Source: Tomocerus qinae
Taxonomy: Eukaryota; Arthropoda; Collembola; Entomobryomorpha; Tomoceridae
Assembly: GCA_020055645.1 (NCBI GenBank)
Contig: CM034546.1
Coordinates: forward strand, 118,470,375 to 118,534,374
Direction: 5' to 3'
Length of the DNA: 64,000 nt
Shown here in pieces: positions 47,781 to 63,337 of the stretch (the first letter of the stretch is position 1; each line of letters begins with the position of its first letter). The position numbers and the translations under genes are program-made. The notes below the pieces were generated by a model that did not search any database, was not told the DNA's origin, and was given only the letters and a program-made list of their open reading frames with translations.

Positions 47781-50700
47781 CACCGCAACCTTCACGAGAT
47801 ATTCTCATTGGTTCTTAATACATATAATTACAATACGGATAAGTGCAAGTACTGCTTTTATACTATACTCCAATACTGACAATTAGCTAAGGTTGAATGC
47901 CTTTATTAACCGGCTTTATAATAACGTCCATCGATGGGGCAAATCATTCACAATAGGTGAATATTGGACATAGTACATGCAAAAACGGAGATCCTTGTAG
48001 CACTTCTACTGTTCCAATTTCAGTTAATTTAAACATTTATGCGTGTACATGGGATAACAATGACACCAACTCGGTAATAATTGACTTGAAGTATTAAAAT
48101 GTCTAACTACTATTAGTAGGTCTAGTAAAGGGTTGAGTTGCTTATTATTGTCCATGAATAAATTTAAACTTCTAGTATGAAAAGTTACAAATAATTAACG
48201 ATCAAAACGATACTATGTAAAAGTGGTGTGTGTGAAATGTGCACATGTTGCGTACCTATTTCGATTCGATTTAAAATTATATTAATGGTTATGTAAGGCT
48301 GCTGCTGCCGATAAAAATATATTGTAGAGCTATTGGATGTTAGACATGTGAGGAAGTGGTTGTACGTCCAAGTGAAATATGATTCTCACTTGAGTGAACG
48401 GGTACTCGAGTCTCCACAAAGGAATCTAGTGTTTCCTGATAGATAATATCGTGTAGGAAAGATTGAAGAGGCACTAGAGTGGCTCATGATCCCTTATTTG
48501 ATTGCTTTTACTTTGGTTTGGATTGTTGGGTGCTGCGTAGACATGCGGCTTGTCGCTGTGTGTGCATTTGTGTGACAGTAGGACAATGGTAAAAGGTGGA
48601 AGGTAAAAGGAGTTGAGTAAATTCCGGTGTACACACAAGACTCTATTTGTGTTCCGAGTTGATCCGCGAATCGGAAAAGATTAGATCAATTTGAGAAAAG
48701 CTAGCATTGCAATAGTGTAAACAGAGAGGCGAGTAGAGTCTAGGCCACATTTTACGAGGAATATTAGTTTTATTATAGACAGAAGCAGTCAGTAGGACTT
48801 TAGTCGAGTTGCTATGCATAAAACGATCAAATCGGATCAGTTGGCAATAAGAAAGGATTGATAATAGTTTTACGTCACTACTGTTTACTATAGGTTAGTG
48901 TGTAGGTAGTTGGTAGTGAATGAGAAGTCATGGAGAAAGTCGGATCCTCAACACATTTACATTCACACTCACATAAAAGATTCTAGGAGCCATCCTTTGT
49001 GATCACTCAGTCAGTCAATGTGTAATGGAAACCGATATCCTCAGCATTCACAAGTGTACGGATGGCAATCCAAGAAACGTTAAATAACAATAGAAGGGAT
49101 GTGATTTCCTTTTATGTACATATGCACCACTCTCTTGTAGGAACATCCTGTCGGGGAAACCCAAGGAAAAATCCGTTTCTCCAGATTTATTCGGTTCGAT
49201 TTCTCAGGACTGAGTTTGCATTACGTTTGCACATACATACCTTCTCTGTTTGATTGTATGCGGCCGGGGAGATAGGAAAGGGCAGACAAGGGAATATGGG
49301 GTTCTCTACAAGGATTTAGATTAGGATGCATTCCCTTTCCATGTGTGGTCTCGGTGAAGGAAAAAGCTAACTTAAATCTCGTTTTTTTGTGCTGGTGTGC
49401 AACTTTGGATGCGGTCGTCGACTTGCCCAAGTTTTCAGATCATCAATTAATCCTTTGGGGGTCTTAGAAATAAAATTGATCGCTTCAGGTAAAGATAAAG
49501 ACAACTGTGTAGCATTTAATGCGATAAATCATGCTCAGAAAAACTATTTGTAACTACTCTCCCATTGGAGAAAAACCATAATTACAGGAAAATCACCCAC
49601 CTTTAAGGGATCTAAAACCACTTATCATTTATTGCACAATGGCTTATTTGGTTGGCTCCAAAAACGCTTTACTTATCTTTACTCCCTAGTATTTTCCAAA
49701 ATGTGGACTCGTATAGAATGTCGATTAAAAATTGTCACGGGTAGCTTGAGTCAAACCATTAGTAGCTTGATAACATTGTCAAGGTAGATTACTAATTAGG
49801 GCAAAAAAGATTAATACTACACCTTTGTTCTAAGAACAATCTCGCTAAGGAAGCAAAAAAACAACATTTCAAGGAGAAAGTCATTTGGAGAAAGCAGCAT
49901 TCCTTGGAGTAGGAAGTAGTTAGTGTTGTTCTATTTTCTCCTCTATTTACCTAAGAAAAAGAGCTACCCTATTTCACACGGAACCTAGGTGGGAAGAAAA
50001 CGTCATTTTCTTTAATGAGCATTTAGACTCTAGGTCTTACTAATATTTATAGAATATGAAGCAGTTAAAACGAACAGGTAAGCTGGTAATTCTTGGTCAT
50101 TAATTGATATGCTTCATTTTAACAATATGGGTATTACCTATCTAGGTATTGTCTGTAAAACTTTTCGTTGCACAAGTTTTTGGGACTGGTCCAAATCTTT
50201 TAGTGAAGTCATACTCACTGTGATGTGTTTTCTGTTCTGTGTCTATTCCCTAAGTCAAGGAAATATTCCAGGACATTTTATAGAGTGGTTGTGGATATAT
50301 ATAGGGAAAAGGTTTAAGTGCAGTTTGGATAGATACTTAAGAAGCCAGGGAAAGTAGTAAAGTAGTTGGTAGCAGAAGGAAAATGGGAGAGATTCTGTCT
50401 TCGGGATAGGAAAAAATAGTAGAAACGCTGTAAGAAAACGACCCTTTTCTGTCCTGATTGCATAAAGTGTATAGGGATGGAAACCCAACTTGTCTCAACA
50501 GAACTGAAGTAAATGAGCTGAGCAGTGTGAGTTGAGTTCTTTGCAAATTGGAAAGCATGTTGACGCTGACTGACTAAGGGGAAAGAATCATCTTTCCGTC
50601 TCCTTTTTGTCGTTTGCTTACTAGTGGGTGGTGTGGTACTTCTATCATGTTGGTTTAGTACTCCGACTAGGTACTCACTACTTACTTACTCCATCTATAA

Positions 50701-53700
50701 TACTATACGTATTCTTTGGTTTGATCTAGATTAGTTGATATCTGGCAAACCAACCCAAGGAAAAATTCCCGAGATGCTCCACTATGTTTGGCATCAATTT
50801 TTGCGCTATAGTGCATCCAATTTAATCTCTACTTTTTCCTGCAGACACGATGAGCAGTATATTTGTTCAGATATTCATAAACGGAGCCAGACTGGCCTAA
50901 GTGTAACAGAGTTTAACATAACAAAGTACCCTCAGACATGGAACACCACTAGAGACATTCCCTCTGCAACTTCTCATTATATACTTACCCTAAGATATTG
51001 TATGAATAAAACAAAAAGAAAACAGAGCGGAAACCTTTGGTATTATGCAATGAGACAGGACTCAGTAGCTAATGCAATTTACCTACCTATAACTTCTGGC
51101 GACACAGACAAAATGAATTGTGTCAGAGTCATCCAGTTATCCCAGTAATTTGACTATTTCCTTAATACTTTATTTTCACTATTATTTACTCAACTATTGT
51201 TTATCTACCACATCTTTCTCTTATTCTACATAGATCAAACGTTGATTGTGAAGGCAATTCAATTTACGCTTTCTCCACTTCAAAACATTGAAAACTTCAA
51301 TGCTTTCCTTCTTTGTATTCACGTACTGACATTTCCCAATTCAGTATAGACATCTTCATCAACTACAGACCTTTTAGTAGTACAATTCTCACAAGCGTCA
51401 TATACTACTAAACTTGAAAATCTTAAAAACATGACAGTGACCTTGCCCAGTCTCAAATTCTCTACTGTCTACCAAGGTTATAAGTATTCCATCTCGATGA
51501 AGGTCGTCCGGGAACTTTATGGCCAAAGAAATTATGTAGTTGTAAGCAATCTCCTAGTTGTCAGTTTTATTAGTATGTTGTTAAATGGAGATAATAAACT
51601 ACTGCCATGTTTATATCAAAACAAGGAAGGGGATAAGGAAAATATAGATATGATAGTGCATATAGTAGTGTAGTAGTAAATGCTGAAAATAAAGATGCAT
51701 TTCACATCAAAACAATCACCTGAGTATAGAAACGATGTAGTGCATTATTATAATTTTAAGTTACTTTGACTTTTGACGCTAACCGCTACAGGACTAATTG
51801 TAGTATTAGGAAACACATAATGCACCTATAGACATTATGATTAGTATGAAAGGGAAGGAATGCGCAAAACAGAAAGGAAGTTGGTTAAGTTGCCCCTCGA
51901 AGTCAAAGTTAACCTCATTCCCTCAGAAGTCCATAATTTTCCCAAGAATATTCATTAGCATTGCTTTGTCTTCTATCTGGGGTATAACCGCTGATTTTAC
52001 ATTTAGATTTACTGCAAGTAGAAATACATTGCTTACTCTATCGCTATTTTGCTATGTAGAGTATTTTGTTTTTTGTGCTTATAGTCATAATAAAGTAGTA
52101 AGAAGGCGGGAGGAGAAAAAGTAGTCTAGCAAAAACGGATGAGTTGTAGTTGGAGTGCAATATATAAGTGTATATTTATGTATGAGTCATGTCGTGGTCG
52201 TGGCTCGTGATTGTACATCATCCGAAGAATCCAGAAAACACTCAGTCACTCATATCAGATAGTTTTGTCTTGTATCGTGTGTATATGCCCAGAACAACGT
52301 GACACATGCAGTAGTATGAAAGTCCTTCCTAGTAAAGTGAAAGTAGGAGAAAGCAGTGATAGGATTGTATGACACGAGAAATTTCTATGTATAAATAAAT
52401 CTAGATTGTCCGCACTGGTATCTGAAAAACACAATCCATAGATATAATATCTGAGATGAGAGCATTGAAAAAGAGACAGCTTTATTGGCATGGTGTGGCA
52501 TGGCGAACGGGACTCTGCAATGCAACAAGACAACAAAAAACGTTTGCGGAATGTAGGATATTAGAGATAGAGACTTGCTCACTGACGAGGGAAAGCGTCG
52601 AATGTTGGACGAAAGAGAGGACGATAATTCTGGTGGATTGGTTAGAAGTGCAGCGAGGAGCATCTATTTCAACGGTTATGTGATGTTATGAAAGTTATGT
52701 TACGTCATGCAATGCTATATACATATATCCTCGTCATTATACTGTACTTGTATAGTTACCATAAGTAGTTGTGTTGAGTTCTTTGAAGTCATCGTGTTTT
52801 ATGGTATTTCCCACTTTCCTCACATGTGATTTACCCATCCAACAGACGAATTCAATTTCCCCATTCTCTGTGGGAGCAATTCAACTCCTGCAGTTGCATA
52901 TACACATAAAATAGACATTCAATAAGAAAGCAGTACGTACTTAATGTAAAGCTTATTACCTAAAACGTATCATCACACTCCTGTTAAGCATCCTAATCGA
53001 AACATGTCATCATCCTAAAGATGAGCCCTTTTCTTATTTGCCGAAATAAGTATTACCATTCTAGTCGTGATACAACTTATCATTTTCAATGTCTTGAAAT
53101 TGTCCAATAAACCAATGCTTATCCTCTTTTATCTGCGCAAAAAAAGACAATTTGCTGAAGGACATGCCAAAAGCTAGCTCTTACCCTATCATCATCATGT
53201 GAAATATTCTGTCTGCTTTTCCTCACAGACAAATATTTCACCTTTACTCACAGATGGGACTATAATAACAATAACAAATACACTTCAACTGTATCTAAAT
53301 GCTCATTTTGTTTATTTAACAATATTCACCCATCCGTTCATTTAATAAATGTTACTCGTGCTCAAGAATTGCAACTAACGACACCATTTCCAAGTCTGAG
53401 ACCAATGTGACTGTATGTGCACAGCAGAGCACATTAATGTGGACATACTGATAAGCAAACAAATGCTTTCCATAAAGATACCGTTTTCAGTAAAAGTTCT
53501 TTGAGTGGTCATAGTGGAGGAATAGCCGTGTCTGTTTCACATGAATAGAGAATGATTATACTTAGAATAAACTGTCATGAGTCATTGCATTTTTAGGAAA
53601 GAATGAAAGCTCTTAATTCAAGTCTGCACTTAGAGTGAACCGAGCCACATAGTTTGGGTTTATAAAGTATCGACCGCGTGTCTAAACACAGCAAAGAACA

Positions 53701-56700
53701 AAGAAAAACAGAACATTAGAGAATTTGCAGGGACACTCAAGCGACTAACTAAGTACAGAATGCTTCATTGTTTACTATCCTACGGCTACTTACTTCTTAC
53801 TGTACTAAGTTTTACTATATACTATCATTTTACACTACAAAGTAGGTGCGAACTACTATTTTGACTCTTTCTACTAATACACTATGCTTCATTTTGTAGT
53901 GTGTTGTTAGTTTGGGGAGTGTGCCATTTCTGTGGCATGAATCTATGGATCTATTCACGACCATAACACAATGTGCCTCTGAGACCAGCATGGAGGAGGA
54001 TGAAAGGAGAGATAAATCCTAGTCATGAAACACTAGTCCCAACGAAGATTTAAGTTCAGGATGTGAATGAGAACTCTATCCAACTTGCTACCTAACTTCT
54101 ACTATACACATTAACTCAAAAGGAGTAGAAGGTACACAAGAGTTTCCCAATATCCAACTTTCTAAGTCAGTAAAGTCGCAAGGTAGATCACCCAGGATTT
54201 CTTACCCAACTTTGTGTAACTTAATACACATTTTTGATTTACCATCTCTAATAGTCTCTCTGCTAATTACCTATTAGCACGAGCTACTAAAACAATAGTA
54301 ATCCTAAAATTTGCATTTTGCACACAATTAGTAGTAAATCTGTTATTTCAATAATGTGCATCGTACAGAAACGTAAATAACCGTTTACTAACACTGATTT
54401 TAATAATTTGAATGCAGAGAAGACAAAGGTAAAGTATATATTACTATTCAAATAGTGAAGCAGTCAGTATCAGAACTGAAGCAGTCAGATCTACTATAAA
54501 TTATGTTATTTAATCTGCAAGCTTGAGCTTCTAGAAGTAATGTATGTATAATAATTTTGCTAATTCTCTGCTTATTTTAGAGCATCAATGCACGTTTCGG
54601 AGTATTCGCAAATAAGTTACAAAGAGAAGTGTGCTTTGGTGTAATATATTTGTATGTTATTTGAACTCTGATATAGATAAATAGAGCAAGGCAATTCGCA
54701 TCAGTTGGACACATCACACAATTCAAACAAAGTAGATTTTGGTGTAGCTCTATTGAAATGCCAATGCACACAAACGTGGAGGCTATTTTGAGTAAAATGC
54801 AGAACAGGATTAAATAGTTCGTAGTAAGTACGTACTTATGACTACAAGTACCTGGGAGATAGTAACCCAACAGAATACAGTTGACAACTTTTCGGTAGAC
54901 AGAGACAAAGCTTAAGTGTAAAGTAGAATTTATGGAAGAGGACGACTAGACAGACTGAAACTCTGTGAAGAGAGTCTTCAGCCACTCTCAGAGCATGTTT
55001 CAAGTGGGGAAAGTTGACAAGTGAACTAACATATTGAACACTAAATAATATTGTGTTTCGTTTACTGCAATGCAACCCTATCCGTTTAATTATATTGTCA
55101 TAAATAGCACTCGGCAGATATTGAGGAGAAAAGCGAGTTACACACCTGAACACCCTGGATAAAGACTAAGTGCTTAAAAGCACAATCCAATAAAATGTTG
55201 CAACATCTCTACTGCAGAGTCTTTTAGCATCAAAGCCTTGCTAATATTTTAACGCACAAATAGTTTGAGTACTTTTATAATTAATCTGCTCAAATACCCT
55301 AGTCATGAATGTTGCAGTAGGATTGTATCTGTTACTCGTGCCATTTCCTACTGATAACAATCACATATATGTAGGTGAAAAAGGTAGGCGTGAATTTGCA
55401 TAATTGTGTTGGGGATTGCATGTCTACTAATAGCAGTCATCTGGGAAGCAAATAACAAGCAGACCATTATTTTCAAACGACAGATAGAAGAATGACATAC
55501 TGTACTTAGTATAATGTACTAATACCTACACAATTTTGCAGTAGTACCATTATACTAAAACTACAGTATCAGTCGAAAAGATTATAAAGAATCCTGGGTT
55601 TATATTTGGATCGAGCGAGAAAAGAGATAGAAGTAACAAGAGGAAACTCTTTAGCTAGACAAAAGGTAGCTGAATTCACATTCGAGGGGAAACAAAGAAA
55701 AGAAACTCATAGGAAGTAGATACATTCTCGGGAATACCCTGCACATGTTCTACAATTTCATGCTAGGCTTGGTATGTTGCCTGTCACAGGAAGTGTACAC
55801 TGTAGAACCTTTTATAAGGTATAACTATATTTAACGACTAAACCCACACTGCATACCATTTATGAATAGGAAGATTTACTAGTATAGTTACTCTGTTGAA
55901 GAAGGCATGCAATCAATCACAATCGCTGAAACGAATTAATTTCATTTGCTTTCTTCCAGACAGGGATTGAATAAAAGAAAGTTTTAACTACTCTCCCAAA
56001 AGATTCCACAGGATTCATTTTACAGGTATCTATTGTATTGCTAAAGAGGGACTTGGAAACTTGGCTTAGTAGATGCTGTATTTTAAATATCTATATATAA
56101 TACTAATTCCTACAGATAGTGGGGTCACTGTAGTGTATCACTTTTGTTCTATAATCTACATCTTCGTATTTACACACCCTTGAAAAAGATATCTACCATA
56201 ATTTTTAATGAACAGCACTCGTTATATGACAAGGCTGTGAAATTACTATATCTTGTGGAAAGAAGACAGAAAAGTTCATTTACGAATAATTTTAGAATTA
56301 AGAATGAACAGATTAAAGTTACTCATGCATATCAGTTAGCCCAGAAGGACTCAAAAGAAAGTCTTTAGAAATTCTTTGTAACCTTTTCAGCACTTGCCTT
56401 CTTTACAATTTCAAGATCCTAATCCAGAACAGAGAACAGGTAGATTTATAATTAGCACAATGCTATTGACATACTTCGTTACTTCTTTCAGAATTGAAGA
56501 TTGTCAACTTAGAAACGCAAGGAAAGTCTTTTCATACTTAAGCAACGCACAAGATGAAATTGCGTAGGATGGATTATTCGTAAAGAATTCCTACTTTGTT
56601 CTAGCGCATCTTATGTTATAGGTTCTTATTGTATAATTCTATGGAAAAAGATCAGGCGCATGATCTATGTTTGTCTTCTGTCCTGTCATCACTATATTTT

Positions 56701-59700
56701 AGATCATCAATCATTGTACATCTACAGATATATCTGATGCCAAATAAATAAATATACGATCTGCCCATGACCAAATGCGTATATAAAAGTTACCCACAGG
56801 TACAGATATAGATTACTCTTGTTAAATGTCACCCAATGTCAAATTGGCATTTCTTAAATTTTTACAACATCTAGTCAATATAATAACGTAACACTGATCT
56901 ACGGTAATGACATAAAAATATTTGAAAGCAGTGAACCTAAATAATTACTATGTAGTATGAAAATGAGTTAAATGAGAATTGGTAGAAAAGGCGAATAACC
57001 CATGCAAGGTGCATGTTTAGGTAAACGTTTTTAGATCCTAATTGATTTACTCCTTGAACTCGATGTAATTGTTACATCCTTGAAATTGGTTTTATAAGTT
57101 ACAGGTCTTGCGAGTAAACCACTTTGTCGAACATTGTTTTCAATGCATATGAAATGGTAACCTGTAAGAGAATGAAATTAGATCATGGAGCTTCAATGTC
57201 TTGCCTCTATGTTATGTTTACCGAGAGTCTAGTCTAATATGTAAATAACACGTAGAAGCGGCATAGTGCAAGGGTTAGCAGATGGCGGTTTCCTTTTCCA
57301 TTAATAAAGATACAGGCATTGGCAGGAGGATACATAAGTAACCTATGCACGAACATGAGGTAAATTAATCTGGCACTCAATTTTCTTTTGATCTAGGATT
57401 TCTATGATGATTTGTTTTACTTGACTTAACAAGGAAGAACGAGGAGAGAGAAATAAGGGATTGGCTTCAGAGCGTGACGCTCTGCTCTGTTGTGGATTCT
57501 ATTCTAATAAGAATGGGATTAGTTTTAGTAGCTGCCTTCATCTCCCCTGAGAGATTCTTCCTACCAAGACCCAGCAAATTATCTCAACTTTATTATCATT
57601 CCTCATTTTTTCAAACACTTGATATTATCACGTACTGATATTGATAAAACTATGTTATTTCCATTTATATATCTAACTAAACCAATACACCATGCAATAT
57701 AGACAGTCTACCTACAAAATATACTTATGAGCAGGTTTACTAAGAGTTAGATACGCTACGAACAATAATCTTTCGAATCATTCATCTGCCTTGGAAGAAT
57801 ACTTAAAAAACTCTGAAAAATGGTAATACATGGTTGGTATCTATTGAAGAGAGGTCTATAGAAAAGATGTACCCAAAAATGTATTGTAGCCATAAAGCGT
57901 ATTAAATTGGGAAATGTTATTAAGATTGCATGTTCAATGGCTGTAGAATGACAGGATTAATATTCGGATTAGAACAATTGAGTATCTAATAAATTATGAA
58001 TGATATGACCCATGTCAACTTATACTCGCATTCTGAATTGACACTCCACCTGGACAAGATTGTTCAAGAGACATGACCAATATAATCCATTGTGTAATGT
58101 GTCCCAGTTTTTCTGCATGCAAGTTTAGTTAAACAAACCCTACCTACAAGATAAACGAATTATACAAGTATACTTCCTATTTTTAGCATAATGCATGAAA
58201 TAAGATTTTATATGCATAATTTTATTTCCCTCGAAGCATAAAATCAACTTTGCTAATGCACCTTTATAAATACACTTTTATTGGTTTACCTATACGAAAT
58301 GTTAGTCAACGTTTGTGTCCTAGCTTGAGCTTTTTAAGTAGATTTTACTATGTTACAACTCCCTACTTTGGAAATGATGGACATTTGTACTACAACACTA
58401 AACTGATGTCGATATTCATTTTACAATCAATTATATACTTACCTATTCCATACGCCATTCATTTAGTATATGCATCTTAATTTTAATTTCAAATTATTTA
58501 CTTACAGGTATAGAGTTGGTTATGCTGTTATGATTATTTTTTCGTATGCATTCCCTACCAGAAGTATTATATAGATTCTACTGCTGATTGTATAGTAGTA
58601 CAAATGAAATAGTAGATATCGATAGCAATACAGAGTAAGAGCAGGGAGTAATAGTGAATTGAATGGTACGTATAAGTGTGGATAGCACTAAGCGAATTGT
58701 GTGTAAGTCATGCAATATTCTATATTGCTCTGTTTTATAAATCTGTAACACAGTTCTACATGGTATTTTGTTACTTCCGAGGACACGAGTCAATTACCCT
58801 GGTAGAATGAGTGCACGCTATGATAGCACTATGCTGTTGTGTACATATGTATATGACCTCCTTTTTATCACCATTTAGAATGCTTTCATACTTCTTGTGC
58901 CATATAATTCGAGGCTTTCGTCACTTCTTTGTAGTCAATGTCACAAAGTCAGTACAACCCAAGTCAATATAAAATTAATCAATTATACTTATCAATACTC
59001 TTGTTCCATATTTCAAAGAAAAGACCTTGACTTTTTCATTCAGTTATAAGAATCAATCCGTGCTCGTTTCAACACGAAATAGTATTTTCCAATTTCAGAT
59101 CAAATAGTAGTTAAGAAAAACATTGCCTATTTCAGTCAAAAAACTATAACGATATCTGTTATTGAATATCTTATATTCTTAAATACGATACGGGTAACAA
59201 TAAAATGGGGCCAAAGGTGGACTAAATGTATAGATAATGAGTCGCGACTTGTAAAACTTTAATCATATTCTCCATCATTTAATCCACCTGCTCATCAAGG
59301 ATTTTGCACCTGAAAGGCATTCCTACAGTCAGAAACTGTGGATTTGTCAATTCCAAAACTTCTATTTGCATTGATCGCACTTTCTCAATCGTTTTGATTC
59401 CTGAACTGAATGTCCAAATGAGGATATGAGAATATGCTTCAGCTAAGCATAAAGATTGATATGTCATCATAAAACCATGATTAGAAAATGGTAAATTGGA
59501 AATATTAGGTTTAGCTGATGAGTCTCTGTCACGCATAATATGGCCATTCTTGATGAAGTAATGCGTTTGGATAGGGAAATCGGTATGAGATTTAGGAAAC
59601 AAAGACCATAATTTGTTAGTGATTGTAAATGCCTTGTATTATTTAGTTTGAAACGATGTCTTCATTTGTATCTTTCCCAGAATTAAGAAACACTTGGATT

Positions 59701-62700
59701 CAAAATCGTAATTGTCCAAGTATCAAATGTATATGCATGCTGTAATGATTCATTGTATTGTATCCAGCTCAGAAGAAAAAATTGCAAAAGAAAAGTTATT
59801 GGAAAATATACTAGAAGAAAATGAATACTTTAGCCCATACCAACTTTTATCAAGTTGCATCATCAATTTCATCGGCTAGATAAGTTTCTCGGTATTTTAT
59901 CAACAAATCATCTAATGTCTCTTGATATACTACAATATAGATACATTGACAACAACAAACTTTTCTAAGGAAAATTAGTTGACGGTTAAACTTGGCTTGA
60001 CTACATGTGTTAGAAACAAATAAGAAGCATCAGCAAACTGTTCTTCGTAAATTCTAAGCTGGTTGTAATCACTTTTGTCAAAATGCACAACAGTGATCAA
60101 ATCAATAAAAGTGGTGACTCATGTTTTTGTTGTGCAACAATAAAATCAGGGCACTTGCAAATCTAGATAGAGTTTACTAAAGTTGTACCTTACCTCTGTT
60201 AAGACTAGATATATCTGATGTCACTGGCAATGCATGCAAAGTTTTGACGTTTCCACCAAACCCAGGATTCAATAAATAAGTAATTGTGGTCGTGTAGTTT
60301 CTATGTTATTAAGTAGCGATGCAATGTCAGTCAATACTAGTACACAAATTGTAGGTCACAATCAATCCTTTATTAGCTCCCAATCGTGTCTGAAAGTCAG
60401 CATCGTCAGCATGGATATTCTGTTTGCATGAGTGTTGAGTTATTTCTAAATAGGGTTAAAGCTATTGTCTTCCACTATTCAGCTTTACTTTGTATAATCG
60501 TGATTAAATTTATTTGATTTTGGCTAAAACCAAATATAGTTGAAACTGCAGAGCGAAATGTCGAATTTCGCCTGGTGAAAGCGGAGAAAATCTTTCGTAG
60601 CTGCACAGAAAATGGCCAGCTACTTTTAGTAATACCTAAATGTACAGTATTAGTCATTGTTACACTTTTAGCTATACCTTGAGAGAGAAAATTGACATAC
60701 TATGTAAATATATCTGCTTAATATGCATACAAGTACAATTGCAATTGCAAAAAATAGGGACTACAAGCATAAATTGTATTTATTGTACGTCTACAAGAAG
60801 GGCAGGGTTGTTTTCGTTGCGCTATGCGGCACTATTGACATAAGTTACAATCACGACGGGTTAAATACATAAATATATCGAAGTAGTGATTCTACTGCAT
60901 GTATGCAAAATACCAAGACGTATTTGCATTTAGGAAATAGTATACAATTGTTATATTATTGTTAATTTATGCCACAATTTGTATGTTGAGACCAATTGGC
61001 AAGGCCAGTATGCATGTAAGAACTTTTGATTGGATCATAGATTTTCACGTACTCGTGGTATTAGCAGTGAGAAATGACCATGCCATGTGCTCTGTTATTT
61101 TGGTTTTATGCTCATCGTTAGTTAACCTACTTTCTTTGGTAAAGTCAACTCAAGTGACGTAGGTACGCAATTGGGTAGGGAATTGTACGTCATAAATGGG
61201 TTAGTGGCAGACAAACAGTGCGAGGGCCAGAGCGTACGCAGCTCTTCCATTAGTCAGCATTTGCAGTTTGTACATTATGTTGTATGTCGGACCATGTCAA
61301 GTCAAACACAGGTGCTCCCTTTTTACACAAACTGCCAAGTAATTCTTTATGGCTTAATTCTAACATCTTATCTATCATTGACTCTAATTTGCAGGTAGGC
61401 AGAACTATCGTGACACTCAGTGCCTATCAGACCTAATATAATCCGAATTATTAGGAACTAAATCGTTACTGCACTAGTCGCGTGACTCTATTTCTGACAG
61501 GATTTTCTTTATTGACAAACAAATTAGTCTGCGAATTGCAGGCTTACAGTAGCGCACTAGCTGTTAACTAAGTTCGTAGTACAAACTAAAGATAAGAAAC
61601 ATTCAGTCGCCGCCTCACCCGAAATCGGCGACACTATTTCATTCTACTGCACTGCTCTGGCGTCTAATAATTCTCGACTAACTCTGACTTCCCATGTATC
61701 TTCATAGCATTATTTATCTAGTCACTTTTCAACATTGTGAATTTTTTGTATTTTAATACATGCAGAAAAACTTTAACCTACTATTCGATATGATTCGGGG
61801 AAAATCTCATGCAAAATGCATACAGCAAACTTAGCCAACTATTATTATTCTTAAAATTCACGGGGAAATCCCTAACAAATGCACAAATATAGCATCGTAT
61901 GAGTTGCCAGCTTACAAGTGCGTCAGCAATGTACCCAAAGGAAACATTAGCTTTACTAAAAGTACATAACACGAAACCAACCTGTCAACTTATATGTACA
62001 TTTCAAGGAGGAGTACATAAAAATACCTTGAAAAGGCAAGAACATGATTCAAAAGCCTTACTTAGTAAAATTGCTCTGCATAACAAACTTAAATATACAA
62101 TTGTATCGATAAATACAATTTGTATTGAAGTTAATATGATGACTAATTGCAAGTGCACGGTAGAGTAATGCAAAATGATTGTAAATGCTACGCTATAGAC
62201 AATGACATGGCTTGCAAAAAATGATTGGTTGGCTGTCTAGACCTAGACTGTAGACAAGGCAGTAGAATTTTAGAGTATACAGATACATCACTTAAAAATG
62301 CATCATTCATTATTTAGAAATTTCGACTAGATAAAATATGAATGTGGAAATAAGAGGAGAATAAATCTTGGTGCATTAGTTTTGAACATGTAGATACATA
62401 TATGGATGGATTACGTAGTGTGTCTGACTAACACAATATGGAACGGAGGAAATCGATTGACTGAACAACTTTATATTAATATTTTAATGACATAATGCTT
62501 TGTCTAGAACTTGGCTGACTTTCCCGTAGCGATACTTCTCAACTTACATTAATCCCTATTCCCTTTATCTCATCTTACGTGACTCGTTGACTAGCCACCT
62601 TCGCTTGTTTTCCGCTCTTCATTGTCTTTATATACCTATCTATACCTCCTACTGTCTACCCATCGTTACTTAGACATTTACAAAAGAAATACACAGCTTT

Positions 62701-63337
62701 TCTATCCCTAGATCCAATGTTGCTAAAGTTTGGGAGTCTTTTATGGTAGCAACCAACTCAACTGTTGTCCAGAGTGAATACGAATGTTATAATAATAACG
62801 TACATGTATTACGCACATTAAATATGGATTGGCAGTACATAAACCAAGAGAGTCTTGACTATATGTACATTTGCCTCGAAAAGGGGGACAAGTCGATTAT
62901 GATATTTGCAAATTTTGAAAATGTTGCTATGTGTTAAGCATTTTGCAAAAAAATATTGATTTTCAAGGGTTTCTGACTTGGAAAAAATATCATTCTCACC
63001 TAGGATATTAATATTAAGAGCATAAAATTGGAAACACTAAACAACCGATTCTTTAATATCTATTTTGAGCAAATCTGTTGTTATCTAGTGCTACTTGTCA
63101 GGGACCTCTGTTCTGTTCCCGTTTCTCCGTAGATAGAAAATTTCAGAATTGCAAAATATTTAGCCTTACGGTCCTTGTCGTTTTATAGATTACGTATACG
63201 GAATAATAAACTAACGGCAAGTCCTAACAGAAAGCTCAAGTGAAAATGAAAATATAACAGGTAAAAACCTGGAAAAATATACGGTGAGAATGCCAGAAAA
63301 ACTCGAAAACAAGGCATTATTTAGACACCAAGGTATA
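47781..63337. other. Intergenic desert, part 2
   Basis: AT-rich. Open frames up to 137 codons (50735-51148) lack recognisable domains. The most protein-like minus-strand frame (59279-59602) has no ATG at its start. A GC-rich hairpin lies at 61606-61632. No gene is supported. Confidence 0.5.

Noticed and set aside
50735..51148. 137-codon + strand frame
   Set aside because: The first codon is not ATG, no domain is recognisable, and nothing flanks it that looks like a gene.
59279..59602. 107-codon minus-strand frame with balanced amino-acid composition
   Set aside because: It has no ATG at its start (the first codon is TTG), no recognisable domain and no clear splice sites. Not enough to call a gene.
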